Below, one piece after another: positions 36,601 to 47,199 of a stretch of DNA of 64,000 nt; position 1 is the stretch's first letter, and the number at the start of each line of letters is the position of its first letter. The translations under genes were made by a program, and so were the position numbers. Origin of the DNA: Alnus glutinosa. Its lineage: Eukaryota > Streptophyta > Magnoliopsida > Fagales > Betulaceae. The stretch covers positions 3,551,501 to 3,615,500 of the forward strand of contig NC_084892.1 of the NCBI RefSeq assembly GCF_958979055.1. Direction: 5' to 3'. Under the pieces are notes generated by a model. The model had not been told where the DNA came from and searched no databases. It worked only from the letters and a program-made list of their open reading frames with translations.

Positions 36601-37289
36601 ATGCCACTTAGGAACTTTTTCGCCTCATACGTGTTATCTGGCAATGCCTCATCGCAAGGAGGCAACAACTGATTGATGAATTCGAGAATGTCTGAAAATA
36701 TCTTGTTACTAATACCTCCAACGCACTTCAAGTTGTACATGTGTACAGTAGCACTCAATTTACTGTGCTTCGTACCAGGGTGAAGGGGCTTCTCGGCAGT
36801 CTTTAACAGCTCTTGGTACTTCAATGCGTCCCCGCACGAGGTATCTTCATCAACTTGTTGCGGAAGAGTACTGACGTCTTCAGGAACATCGTGCACGCCG
36901 AAGGCGTCACGCAACATGGCGTGCATGTTATCATCCTGTTCCACGGCGACACCCTCCTGTTCTGTGACATGATCACCATGTTCAGTGCTACGGTCAGCGG
37001 CCTCTGTGCCACTGTGATGACTCGAACACTGACCAGGAGTAGCGGAACCAGTCGTAGTCTCACCGTGCATATACCACAAATTGTATCCCGGATTCATCCC
37101 CCGACCTCCAGTCAGGTGGGCAAGAACGTACTCAGGAGTGTGACGCTGGTTATTTCGACAATACTTGCATGGGCAGTAAATTTTTCCATCGCCGGCCGTA
37201 CAATTACTAACGGCAAATGCCACAAACGCCCTACACCCATCGTTATACCGTGTCGTACCCCTAGGTGTTGACATCCAAGACTTGTCCAT
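33672..37289 (-). CDS. TNPD-like transposase of the CACTA element
   Basis: Seen: exons 34939-37289, 34589-34846, 34401-34506 and 33672-34304. Phases agree and there is no internal stop; 1,115 aa. Start ATG at 37289 (MDKSWMSTPRG) directly follows an acceptor at 37296. Domains: transposase-associated N-terminus (1-77, with CPCKYC at 39-44 and WYMHGE at 72-77), transposase_21 core, a lysine/arginine-rich stretch at 542-551 that may be a nuclear signal, a DUF4218-like region from about 680 across the exon joins, and a DUF4216-like region in the last exon. Candidate catalytic acids by position in family motifs: D357 (TADGFNPFG), D409 (MDIDVYLQPL) and E587 (MHIEKNV). Function: cuts CACTA ends and joins them to target DNA. 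Confidence 0.88.
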
Positions 37290-37375
37290 GTTTATCTGTA
37301 TAGGGTTAAGAGGACAAGACAAATCATACGGCTTACAGTATAAACGTGTACAAATATATTTCATTTTTTATTTTT

Positions 37376-40275
37376 AAGGGTTTAGGGTTAGGGTTATGGT
37401 TTGTTTTGAAAGTGTAGGATTATTTTATGTAGGGTTTTAGTTTTTTTTTAGAAAGTGTAAGTGTTTTTATTTTTTTTATTCTTTTAAAGGGTTTAGGGTT
37501 AGGGTTTGTTAGGGTTTAGGGTTAGGTTTTATTTGTTTCTTTAAAAGTGTAGGATTTTGTTTTTTTATTTTTAAGGGTTTAGTGTTAGGGTTTAAGGTTT
37601 AGGGTTAGGGTTTTTTTCCTAGAAAGTGTAGGAATTTTTTTTTTTTTTTTCGGTTTAGGGTTAGGGTATTTTTTTAGAAAGTGTATGTCAAAATGTTTTT
37701 AAGGTTTAGGGTTTAGGAGTTAGGGTTTAAGGTTTAGGGTTAGGATTTTTTTCCTAGAAAGTGTAGGATTTTTTTTTAGGGTTTAGGGTTAGGGTATTTT
37801 TTTTAGAAAGTGTAGGTTATTTTTTTTTTAGGGTTTAGGGTTTAGGATTTAGGGTTTGTTAGGGTTTAGGGTTTAGGGTTTAGGGTTTAGAGTTTACGGT
37901 TAGGGTTTGTTAGGGTCTAGGGTCTAGGGTTAGGGTTTAGGGTTGTAGGTAAAAATTTTTTTTTCAAGGGTTTAGGGTTTAGGATTTAGGGTTTTTTTTT
38001 TTTAAGCGATTAGGGTTTAGGGTTTAGGGTTTTAGGGTTTATGGTTTAGGGTTTAGGGTTTGTTAGGGTCTAGGGTTTAGGGTTTTAGGTTTTTTTTTTT
38101 TTTTAGGGTTTAGGGTTTAGGGTTTGTTAGGGTCTAGGGTCTAGGGTTAGGGTTTAGGGTTTTAGGTTTTTATTTTTTAAGGGTTTAGGGTTTAGGGTTT
38201 TAGGTAAATTTTTTTTTTTTTAAGGGTTTAGGGTTTACGATTTAGGGTTTTATTTTGGTTTAAAGCGATTAGGGTTTAGGGTTTAGGGTTTTAGGGTTTA
38301 GGGTTTGTTACGGTTTAGGGTTTAGGATTTAGGGTTTAGAGTTTACGGTTAGGGTTTGTTAGGGTCTAGGGTCTAGGGTTAGGGTTTAGGGTTTTAGGTT
38401 TTTTTTTTTTAAGCGATTAGGGTTTAGGGTTGTAGGTAAAATTTTTTTTTTCAAGGGTTTAGGGTTTAGGATTTAGGGTTTTTTTTTTTTAAGCGATTAG
38501 GGTTTAGGGTTTAGGGTTTTAGGGTTTATGGTTTAGGGTTTAGGGTTTGTTAGGGTCTAGGGTTTAGGGTTTTAGGTTTTTTTTTTTTTTTAGGGTTTAG
38601 GGTTTAGGGTTTGTTAGGGTCTAGGGTCTAGGGTTAGGGTTTAGGGTTTTAGGTTTTTTTTTTTTAAGCGATTAGGGTTTAGGGTTGTAGGTAAAATTTT
38701 TTTTTTCAAGGGTTTAGGGTTTAGGATTTAGGGTTTTTTTTTTTTTAAGCGATTAGGGTTTAGGGTTTAGGGTTTTAGGGTTTATGGTTTAGGGTTTAGG
38801 GTTTGTTAGGGTTTAGGGTTTTAGGTTTTTTTTTTTTAAGCGATTAGGGTTTAGGGTTTGTTAGGGTCTAGGGTCTAGGGTTAGGGTTTAGGGTTTTAGG
38901 TTTTTATTTTTTAAGGGTTTAGGGTTTAGGGTTTTAGGTAAATTTTTTTTTTTTTAAGGGTTTAGGGTTTACGATTTAGGGTTTTATTTTGGTTTAAAGC
39001 GATTAGGGTTTAGGGTTTAGGGTTTTAGGGTTTAGGGTTTGTTACGGTTTAGGGTTTAGGATTTAGGGTTTGTTAGGGTTTAGGGTTTAGGGTTTAGGGT
39101 TTAGAGTTTACGGTTAGGGTTTGTTAGGGTCTAGGGTCTAGGGTTAGGGTTTAGGGTTTTAGGTTTTTTTTCTTTTAAGCGATTAGGGTTTAGGGTTGTA
39201 GGTAAAAAAAAAAATTTCAAGGGTTTAGGGTTTAGGATTTAGGGTTTTTTTTTTTAAGCGATTAGGGTTTAGGGTTTAGGGTTTTAGGGTTTATGGTTTA
39301 GGGTTTAGGGTTTGTTAGGGTCTAGGGTTTAGGGTTTTAGGTTTTTATTTTTTAAGGGTTTAGGGTTTAGGGTTTTAGGTAAATTTTTTTTTTTTTAAGG
39401 GTTTAGGGTTTACGATTTAGGGTTTTATTTTGGTTTAAAGCGATTAGGGTTTAGGGTTTAGGGTTTTAGGGTTTAGGGTTTGTTACGGTTTAGGGTTTAG
39501 GATTTAGGGTTTGTTAGGGTTTAGGGTTTAGGGTTTAGGGTTTAGAGTTTACGGTTAGGGTTTGTTAGGGTCTAGGGTCTAGGGTTAGGGTTTAGGGTTT
39601 TAGGTTTTTTTTTTTTTAAGCGATTAGGGTTTAGGGTTGTAGGTAAAAAAAAAAATTTCAAGGGTTTAGGGTTTAGGATTTAGGGTTTTTTTTTTTAAGC
39701 GATTAGGGTTTAGGGTTTAGGGTTTTAGGGTTTATGGTTTAGGGTTTAGGGTTTGTTAGGGTCTAGGGTTTAGGGTTTTAGGTTTTTTTTTTTTTTAGGG
39801 TTTAGGGTTTGTTAGGGTCTAGGGTCTAGGGTTAGGGTTTAGGGTTTTAGGTTTTTATTTTTTAAGGGTTTAGGGTTTAGGGTTTTAGGTAAATTTTTTT
39901 TTTTTAAGGGTTTAGGGTTTACGATTTAGGGTTTTATTTTGGTTTAAAGCGATTAGGGTTTAGGGTTTTAGGGTTTGTTACGGTTTAGGGTTTAGGGTTA
40001 AGAGTTTTTTTTAAGAAAGTGTAGGAATCTTTTTTTGTAAGGATTTAGGATTAGGGTTTAGGGTTTTCGTTGTTTTTTTCGAAAGTGTAGTAAGTTTTTA
40101 TTTTTTTTAAAGGGTTTAGGGTTTTATTTTATTCTTTTTATAAGAGTTTAGGGTTTGTTAGGGTTTAGGGTTTAGCAGTTTAGGTTTTTTTTAGAAAGTG
40201 TAGGATTTTTTTGTAGGGCTTAGGGTTTAGGGTTTAGGGTAAGGGTTTTTTTTTAGAACGTATAGGATTCAAAGT
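37376..40275. repeat. Telomere-like repeat array, about 2.9 kb
   Basis: Hundreds of TTTAGGG and variant units (TTAGGG, TCTAGGG, TTTACGG) are broken by short poly-T tracts. A higher-order pattern is visible: the block AAGCGATTAGGGTTTAGGG with GTTGTAGGTAAA recurs at about 38411, 38666, 39177 and 39618. On the gene strand it reads CCCTAAA. It lies wholly inside the CACTA element, between the inferred leader exon and the TNPD acceptor, so it is not a chromosome end. Confidence 0.95.
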
Positions 40276-40289
40276 TTATTTAAGGGTTT

Positions 40290-41131
40290 ATTATTGTGTT
40301 GGTTTTATGGTTATGATTTTAGGATATAAAGTTTATATATGCATATGAGAGAAATTTTAGTATTTTTTTTTTGAGTTTTTTTATCCGAAGATACCAAATT
40401 CTTCTTATAAATATGTAGTCTCTTCACATGAATAGTTAACGTTAAAAATGGAAGATAAAAAACAAATTCGTCGCAATTGATGATTTATGACGTTTGTTTT
40501 AAGGTTTTTTTTACGAATATGATTGTAAATGGTGGACAGTGGAATATTTGTTTTTTTGTTTTTTTTTTCCCGAAAATACCACAATTTATATATATTAGTA
40601 GCACAATTTATTTTCCCCACAATTTATATATATTCATAGCACAATATGTTGATTATAATTTTGTATTTTAATTTTACTTTGCCATTATTGCTCACGATCA
40701 TATTTTTATAAAATTAAGATGATAGCGGATATTTTTTCTTTTTGCCACTTCATAAAAATACCAAAATTCACAATAGCACATTAAATCCATAGTAGCACAC
40801 TAAAATATATCTCAAATATCCTCACATCAAGAGTTTTTTTTAAAAAAAAATTAAATATAATCACCAATAAATTCCATATTTCCATATTCCATATTTTCCA
40901 TATTTCCACCAACTAGACAATGATTCAGTAATAAAAAAATCAGTAATAAAAAATCTGCAAGTATATATTCCATATTTGCACAAACTAGACAATGAAAAAA
41001 ATTATACAAATATCACAAAAAAAATTAATAAAATATACAAACTTATAGCAAAAAATTGAAAACAAAAATAAAAATAACTCACAGTGATTTTTGTAGTGCA
41101 AGCTTGTACGTGTACCTGGAATTTTTGACAG

Positions 41132-41166
<35 letters not shown>

Positions 41167-41199
41167 AAAGCTCAAAATGTTAGATATGCACTGTAAACC

Positions 41200-41231
<32 letters not shown>

Positions 41232-41276
41232 TTGAGAAGATGAGTGAGAGTGAGAGGCCGGAAGTGGAGGGAATAC
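40290..41276. other. AT-rich part of the CACTA first intron, with an internal terminus-like word
   Basis: No coding. ATTTTTGTAGTG at 41087-41098 is identical to the outer 12 bases of the right end of the element. It lacks the palindromic repeats that accompany the true ends. A poly-A run follows at about 41131-41163. Confidence 0.6.
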
Positions 41277-41342
41277 CTTGAACGGACGCGAGGGCTGTGC
41301 AGTGGCGGGGGACAGTGGCGAGAGCTGAGAGAGAGAGAGAGC

Positions 41343-41375
<33 letters not shown>

Positions 41376-41482
41376 CCGGTACTGGACAGTACTGGCCGGC
41401 CGGAACGGGAGGTGAGAGAGCTAGGGAGAGCGAGAGAGAGGGAGGGTCGCCGGAATGGGCTGTCGTCGCCGGCCAGAGCTCG

Positions 41483-41530
<48 letters not shown>

Positions 41531-41601
41531 TGAGAGAGAGAGAGAGAATTACGTAAGAAATGGGTAGCTTCCTCTGGAAGCTACCCATTTCTTTTATATA
41601 A
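41277..41601 (-). promoter_or_regulatory. Inferred promoter and untranslated leader exon of the CACTA element
   Basis: On the minus strand: TATATAAAAG at 41591-41600, then a perfect 18-bp inverted repeat with a 3-base loop (41555-41572 and 41576-41593, arm AAGAAATGGGTAGCTTCC). A CT-rich and GC-rich leader with several (CT)n runs follows, then a donor CAAG/GTATTCC at 41277/41276. Composition is typical of a plant 5-prime leader and unlike the AT-rich flanks. Acceptors just before TNPD (37296) and TNPA (33480) lack leaders of their own, so this leader probably serves both. The transcription start is not known. Confidence 0.6.
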
Positions 41602-41702
41602 ATTAAATATAAAATTTTGAATTTAAAATATATTTAAAAAGTATATAATTTGAATAATATATAATTTAAATATAATTTATATCCTAAGATTGGCCAGGTG
41701 GC

Positions 41703-41800
41703 GCGCGGGAGAACTCCCGCGCAGTACCTGGCCAATCAATTGGACACGTGTACGTAGTACACGTGCCCAATTGGGGACGTGTATGTAAATACACGTCTCC
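41703..41800. promoter_or_regulatory. Palindromes upstream of the CACTA promoter
   Basis: A perfect GC-rich hairpin (GCGCGGGAG, AA, CTCCCGCGC, 41703-41722) is followed by palindromes at 41743-41767 (GACACGTGTACG with its inverse) and 41773-41800 (GGAGACGTGTATTTACATAC on the minus strand and its inverse). The last two resemble the sub-terminal repeats and lie 100-200 bases upstream of the TATA box. Possible sites for autoregulation by the TNPA-like protein (inference). Confidence 0.5.
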
Positions 41801-42107
41801 AAATGTCATTTTTTTTATTTTTTTTTAATATATTATATATATATATTTAATATATTATATATATTTTATATAAACCCATGCAACCCATAACGTGTATGCA
41901 CTGCATGTACTGCATGTACACATTGCTAAACCCTAAGACCTAAAACTAAAACATAAACTATAAATTAAAACTAAATATAAACCCTAAATTTAAATCATGA
42001 CACTAAGTATAAGTATATATACTATACTACCATAACCCTAAGTATATGTACTATATATTATTTTGTATTTAAATACACGTCCCGAAATGTATTTGCATGC
42101 ATAAAAA

Positions 42108-42168
<61 letters not shown>

Positions 42169-42249
42169 AACCACATAAAAAAAAAATATAAACCCATGCA
42201 GCCTGAAATGTATATACCGTACATATAGCTAAATAAAAAATAAAAACTA

Positions 42250-43050
42250 AAATCTAACCATAAAATTAAACTCTAACCCTAAGTGCATAGACTATATATA
42301 GCTATAAACTACAATCCTAATTAATGGTACGTATTGTATATAGTCATAAACCCTAACCCTAATCCTCGTGATTTAAAATATATATTTAAAAGTATACAAT
42401 AATAACACATGAAAAATATATTGACATTATTATTCATAAAATGTAAAATCAATTAAATCATAACCCATAGCTTTAAGTGTATATATTATATATACCTATA
42501 CAACATAAAACCCTAACCCTAAGTGTATATACTATATATAGCGATAAACCTTAACCCTAAGTATATACTATATATAGCTATAAACCCTAACCCTAAGTGT
42601 ATATAATATATATAGCGATAAACCCTAACCCTAAGTATGTATACTATATATAGCTATAAATCATAAGTTTAAGTGTATATACTATATATATCGGTTTTAT
42701 TTAATTTTGAACTGCTCATGATTTAATATATATATATATATATATTTAAAAGTGTACAATAATGAAACGTGAAAAATATATTGACATTATTATTCATTAA
42801 ACGTAAAATCAATTAAATTATAATTCATAGCCCTAAGTGTATATATTATATATACCTATAAACCCTAAAACCCAAACCGTAAGTGTATATACTATATATA
42901 TCGATAAACCATAATCCTAAGTATATATACTATATATAGGTATAAACCCTAGCCCTAAGTGTATATACTATATATAGCTATAAACCCTAACCCTAAGGGT
43001 ATGTACTATATATAGCCATAAACCCTAAATGTATATATGTACTATATGAG
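42250..43050. repeat. Tandem 40-bp-class repeats with CCCTAA and TATATA words
   Basis: About a dozen degenerate copies of AACCCTAACCCTAAGTGTAT followed by ATACTATATATAGC, in the AT-rich right arm of the CACTA element. The CCCTAA part is telomere-like and in the opposite strand sense to the 37.4-40.3 kb array. No gene. Confidence 0.8.
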
Positions 43051-43574
43051 GGACTAAACTATAAGTATTTAATTCATTATGTAGCGCAGAATTCTAAAAA
43101 TAATTGCAATTACTATATATAGCCATAAATAAAAAGGTTACTGTATATAATTTCTAAACCGTTTACATGCATGCATATCTATATATATAGTATTAATTAT
43201 AGGTTTTTTAACTTTGTTATGTTTAAATTTTTTTTTTTTGTTTCTAAACGTAGATGGTGTACAAAACTGAACCCTAATTTGAACTATTTGGTTTAATTAG
43301 ATATATAGCACCAAATTTGGTTAATTATGTATATAGTACAATATAGTATACTATATACATATAAATAAAGAACCTAAAAAGTATAAATTTCAAATATAAA
43401 ATTTACATATAGCATATACTTTTCAAACTTAATTTTATGTGTATAAGTTATGTACACCGTATTTTCAAAGATTTGTATGATTAATAAGATAATGAGTTTA
43501 ATTTTTTTTTTTAATTTTAAAAAATTAATACAACACTGATTTTTTTTTTAATGTTTATTTTGGCAAAAAATACC

Positions 43575-43984
43575 AATTTGCCACGTGTAAAAATACACGT
43601 GTGCAAGTGGACACGAGTATAAAATACTCGTGTCAAACTGGACACGTGTCTTAATACACGTGTGCAAGTGGACACGAGTATAAAATACTCGTGTCAAACT
43701 GGACACGTGTCTTATTACACGTGTCCAGTTCGACACGAGTATTTTATACTCGTGTCCACTTGCACACGTGTAATAAGACACGTGTCCAGTTTGACACGAG
43801 TATTTTATACTCGTGTCCACTTGCACACGCGTATAAAATACACGTGTCCAATTGGACACGTGTATTTCATACGCGTGTCCATTTTTGACGCTTCCACAAT
43901 TTGACACGTGTCACTAGTGACACGTGTCAAATTTGACGCGTGTCTACAGTAACGGGTACTGTAGACACGTGTCAAACTGCAGCT
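43575..43984. repeat. Right sub-terminal palindromic repeats of the CACTA element
   Basis: Palindromes of two kinds alternate: GACACGAGTAT...ATACTCGTGTC and GACACGTGTCTTA...TACACGTGT forms. The order of units is itself mirrored around about 43725. The outermost CAGTTTGACACGTGTC is shared with the left end (about 29945-29960). Confidence 0.85.
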
Positions 43985-43996
43985 ATTTTTGTAGTG

Positions 43997-44670
43997 ACAC
44001 TATACCCTCCATCTACCAAAAGGTTCGGCCCGCTCACATAATTTGCATCGTCACTCACTAAGTAGAGTGCCGCCCGTGCAACACCATCTGCCCTGGGAAT
44101 TTGTCCCTTCAGAGTTCATATTGCCAACCTCACTCATTGCCATTTCAATTTTGGGCACATCGATCAGCTTCACTGACACCTGGCGACGTCGCACTCACGA
44201 CAGCATAAGGTGACACACAATTGACTCTTATACGTACCGTATTGGCCAATCGCTGTAGCAGCGCTTGTAGTGAACAGTATGCAGCCTTTGTCACGTGGTA
44301 TCATCACCCTTGCGGCGTGTTTGGCGCCTAGGAAACCTCCAACCAAGTTAACGCCAACAATTCGCTCTAGATCTGATTTCGTGCTTTCCAGCATATTCAT
44401 AATGGGGTTGCCCACGATACCTGCGTTGTTATACATTATATCAAGGTGTCCATATTTGGCAACGGTGGTGTCAATAAGCTTACAGACGTCGTCTTCATTT
44501 GACACGTCGCAATGGATGTAGCTGACATTTTATATATCCAAGCTTATTCGCGATGGCTTGTCCTGTTTTATCTTGAATGTCGGCAATCACAACCTTGGCG
44601 CCGTTTTCATGGAAGAGGTGCACGTACAGCACTTGCTCCTCCAGTGATAATTGCCACTTTGCCATCCAGC
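43997..44670 (-). pseudogene. SDR pseudogene, main fragment right of the CACTA element
   Basis: Degenerate copy of SDR gene 2, acceptor-equivalent at 44670. The glycine motif region lost about 12 bases and gained others (GGAGGAGCAAGTGCTGTACG in place of the TGGASGIG coding). A small insertion and deletion lie near 44530. The segment for the catalytic YAASK helix (about 80 bases) is missing near 44240. NNAG and VGVNLVGG remain readable (44170-44505). With the 14-kb CACTA insertion near the C-terminus it cannot encode an enzyme. No first exon was found upstream. Confidence 0.92.
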
Positions 44671-44877
44671 CTAAACATGGAAAATGTGTTAGAAAAAGAA
44701 GACGTGGAATTTCGAAAGTAAAGAAAGTACTAGAGTAAAAAATTGTATGGAGAATGGGTGATTTGGACAACAAGGCAAATGTGAATCTGCCTTTCAAACA
44801 AATAATGGCTCAATTTTGTCATCATCGTACAATACTAGAAATCAGTATTTTATAGAACTATAAGCGCATATTATTAC

Positions 44878-45059
44878 GAGTAATGTTTCTTACACAATTC
44901 TCTCACAACTTTTGCACAACTCTAACTACTTTTTGTTATGATCAACCATTGAATTTGTTTTCCAACATGTGAGTCCTAAATATTCAATGGCTGATTTTAA
45001 AAAAAAAGTTGTTAGAGTTGTGTAAAAGTTGTATAAAAATTGTGTAAGAAACATTACTC
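44878..45059. mobile_element. MITE of 182 bp with 9-bp target duplication
   Basis: TATTATTAC flanks it at 44869-44877 and 45060-45068. Ends GAGTAATGTTTCTTACACAA and its inverse. A 9-bp duplication fits a Mutator-like MITE. Confidence 0.88.
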
Positions 45060-45253
45060 TATTATTACTATTGAAATAGTAATTTATGATAAGGGTGTAC
45101 AAGAGAAAAAGAGTTCTTTCAAACTGAAAATTTTAACCGCTTTTGTATTCTGTTAAATAAAACCATCAACCATTTATGGTAGTGCATATAACAGTTTTAG
45201 AGATAGGCAAAGACGGTTAATAGCTATTAATTGTCTACCCTTATATATATAAG

Positions 45254-45414
45254 TAATGATTCATTGTCACATTTTTACATAATTTTACACCACCTTGCTT
45301 ATGTGGCAAGGTGATTTCCCTTCTAATTTTATTTTTAAAACTTAAAATGTAGTAGGAGACCACCTTACCACATAAGAAAAGTGATAAAAAATTATATAAA
45401 AATGTGACAATGAA

Positions 45415-45420
<6 letters not shown>
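45254..45420. mobile_element. MITE of about 167 bp
   Basis: Ends TAATGATTCATTGTCACAT and, inverted, TAATAATTCATTGTCACAT, with an inner inverted pair around CACCTTGC/ACCACCTTACC. The flank is TA-rich, so the target duplication is ambiguous. A TA microsatellite abuts the right end. Confidence 0.7.
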
Positions 45421-45460
<40 letters not shown>

Positions 45461-46351
45461 TCATATAGCGTTGGCTCTTAAGTCTGCAGTTAGCATACTC
45501 TAACCTTGAGCCTATTGTCGTTAGGTCGGCTGTATTTATTAATCTACTGCAAAATTTAAACCATCAACCATCTACTCTTATGCATTCCCTTTAGTCTTTT
45601 TTTTTTTTTTTGAAGAGGCATTCCCTTGAGTCTTGAGACTAATTAATTTCCACGGAATGGGATTTTCCATTTGAAACAGAATGGATAATATTTATTTTAT
45701 TATAGGTATAATATTTAGAGCTTGTGTGTTTATCGGTGTAAATTATGTTAATTTTGGCACATTTTTTAAAAAAATTAAATTATATTGCATCAAGTAAACC
45801 ATTAGATGCACAAATTTTAAATAATGGCAAAAAAAATTAGTACTCTCCATTTTATTTCATATAGCAGCTATAGCTTATGTGTTGCCTTTTTCATTAGTCC
45901 ACGTTTAATGTGTGAGTAATATGAGTATACATAGGAACTAGGTGATTTCTTCTTCTTCTTCGTTTTTTTTTTTGTGTCTCTAGTCCCCTTGTATTTTTAG
46001 AGCAACATGTTCTGCCATCTTAGAGCTAAATGCTCTAGATTTTCGATTGATGAATGAAAGTTGAAACTATTATTATAAAGAAAAAAAAAAAATAGGATTC
46101 ATGGTTCAAATAACTAATCCAATGCCTAGTTACCTATTGAGGCGATATGCATGCTAAGTGTGTGGAGATAGAGCTTGGTTAATAAAACTGAAATAAGGAG
46201 CAAAAAATAAAATAAAATGAGAAATGCTAAGGGGTGTAATAAATTCATGTTGAATAGAGTTTCACCGTCTAACAATAGAGTTTGGTAGAGTCTCACCACT
46301 TAAAAAAAGAGGAGTCACACCTCAAAAAGAGAAGTCTCATCTTAATAAAGG
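45421..46351. other. Gene-free spacer with simple repeats
   Basis: Starts with a (TA)n run (45421-45455). No coding potential recognised; poly-T near 45598 and poly-A near 46080. Confidence 0.5.
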
Positions 46352-47197
46352 TATCACACTCTCTTCTCTCTCCTAGTACCCTTCTTCTTCGTGCAGTCGA
46401 TGAGGGAGGAGGGAAAGATCTCTTCTCTTCCCTCTCCTCTTTCCTTTTCTTTATGTTTTTCCCTGTTTTCTTTGCTTTGGTTTACCTCTTATCCCGTCTA
46501 GGGAGTTTTGTTCTCCCGGGCTAAATCTGGTGGTGGCTGATGTTCTTCTAGTCCTTTCAAGGCTATAGAGGTTGTTTTTTTTTTTTTAGTTTTTTTCCTT
46601 GTTCTTTTTTCTGTTGGTTTTCTTGGCAGAAGGCTACACGAGATGTTAGTCTTGGGGATCAGTTTTTCTGGTGTGTCTCCGACGATTTTTTTGGCTGTGC
46701 TTTTTTTATGTCTTCTTTGGAGCCAGATCTGTGTTCTTTGGTTGGGTCCTTCATGACACGCACTTCTTTATGGTAGAGATCGGTGGTTTCAACACTCATC
46801 TACTGCAGCGGGAGGTCTCTAGTGAAGGCACGTGCAAACAACTTTTTCGGCGCATGTTTCGTTTGGTTTCTGTTTGAATTTTTATTTGTTTTTTGTTCAC
46901 AGTCTGCCTTTGTAATGCTCAAGTGTTACTGAACTATTTGTTGACATGGTAGCTAGATTAACCATTTTTTTCCTCTGTTTCGATTGTGCTTAAATGTAAA
47001 GAATGGCTCAAACGTTGTTCATCTAATGTTTGTGTGTTGTTTAGATAGCTGTTTTAAGTCAAATTTTTCTGACTTAGGGTGTATGGAGTCTTGTACCTTT
47101 ATTATCTGTAATTGCCTTCGGACGTTATTTAGTAATATATGGTAACGCAAGTTATCTATTCAAAAAAAAAAAAATAAAAAAAAAATTTATCACACTC
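46352..47197 (+). mobile_element. Retroposed element with poly-A tail and 11-bp target duplication
   Basis: TATCACACTCT occurs at 46352-46362 and 47187-47197. The body (46363-47186) ends TAACGCAAGTTATCTATTC followed by an A-rich tail. The plus strand is T- and CT-rich. No endonuclease or reverse transcriptase is encoded, so it is a 5-prime-truncated LINE or another retroposon; family not identified. Confidence 0.75.
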
Positions 47198-47199
47198 TG

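Larger units (their letters stand above)
29913..43996 (-). mobile_element. Complete CACTA (En/Spm-type) DNA transposon, 14,084 bp
   Basis: Begins CACTACAAAAAT at 29913 and ends with its inverse at 43996. ACA occurs on both sides (29910-29912 and 43997-43999). Deleting the element and one ACA restores the sequence of an SDR coding exon, which fixes both borders. Inside, on the minus strand: an inferred promoter and leader (41.3-41.6 kb), a telomere-like intron, a TNPD-like gene and a TNPA-like gene. Palindromic sub-terminal repeats occupy both ends. Both genes look open through all joined exons, so the element may be autonomous; activity is not shown by sequence. Confidence 0.95.

Noticed and set aside
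34876..37271. Plus-strand open frames of up to 189 codons
   Set aside because: Shadows of the TNPD-like gene, which has the domains and splice sites on the minus strand.
37376..40275. A chromosome end or chromosome-fusion scar
   Set aside because: The telomere-like array lies inside a CACTA element with intact borders and is degenerate and broken by poly-T, so it is transposon sequence.
46282..46877. Two short plus-strand frames of 68-80 codons
   Set aside because: Phe-rich translations of T-rich sequence, one crossing the target duplication of a retroposon.
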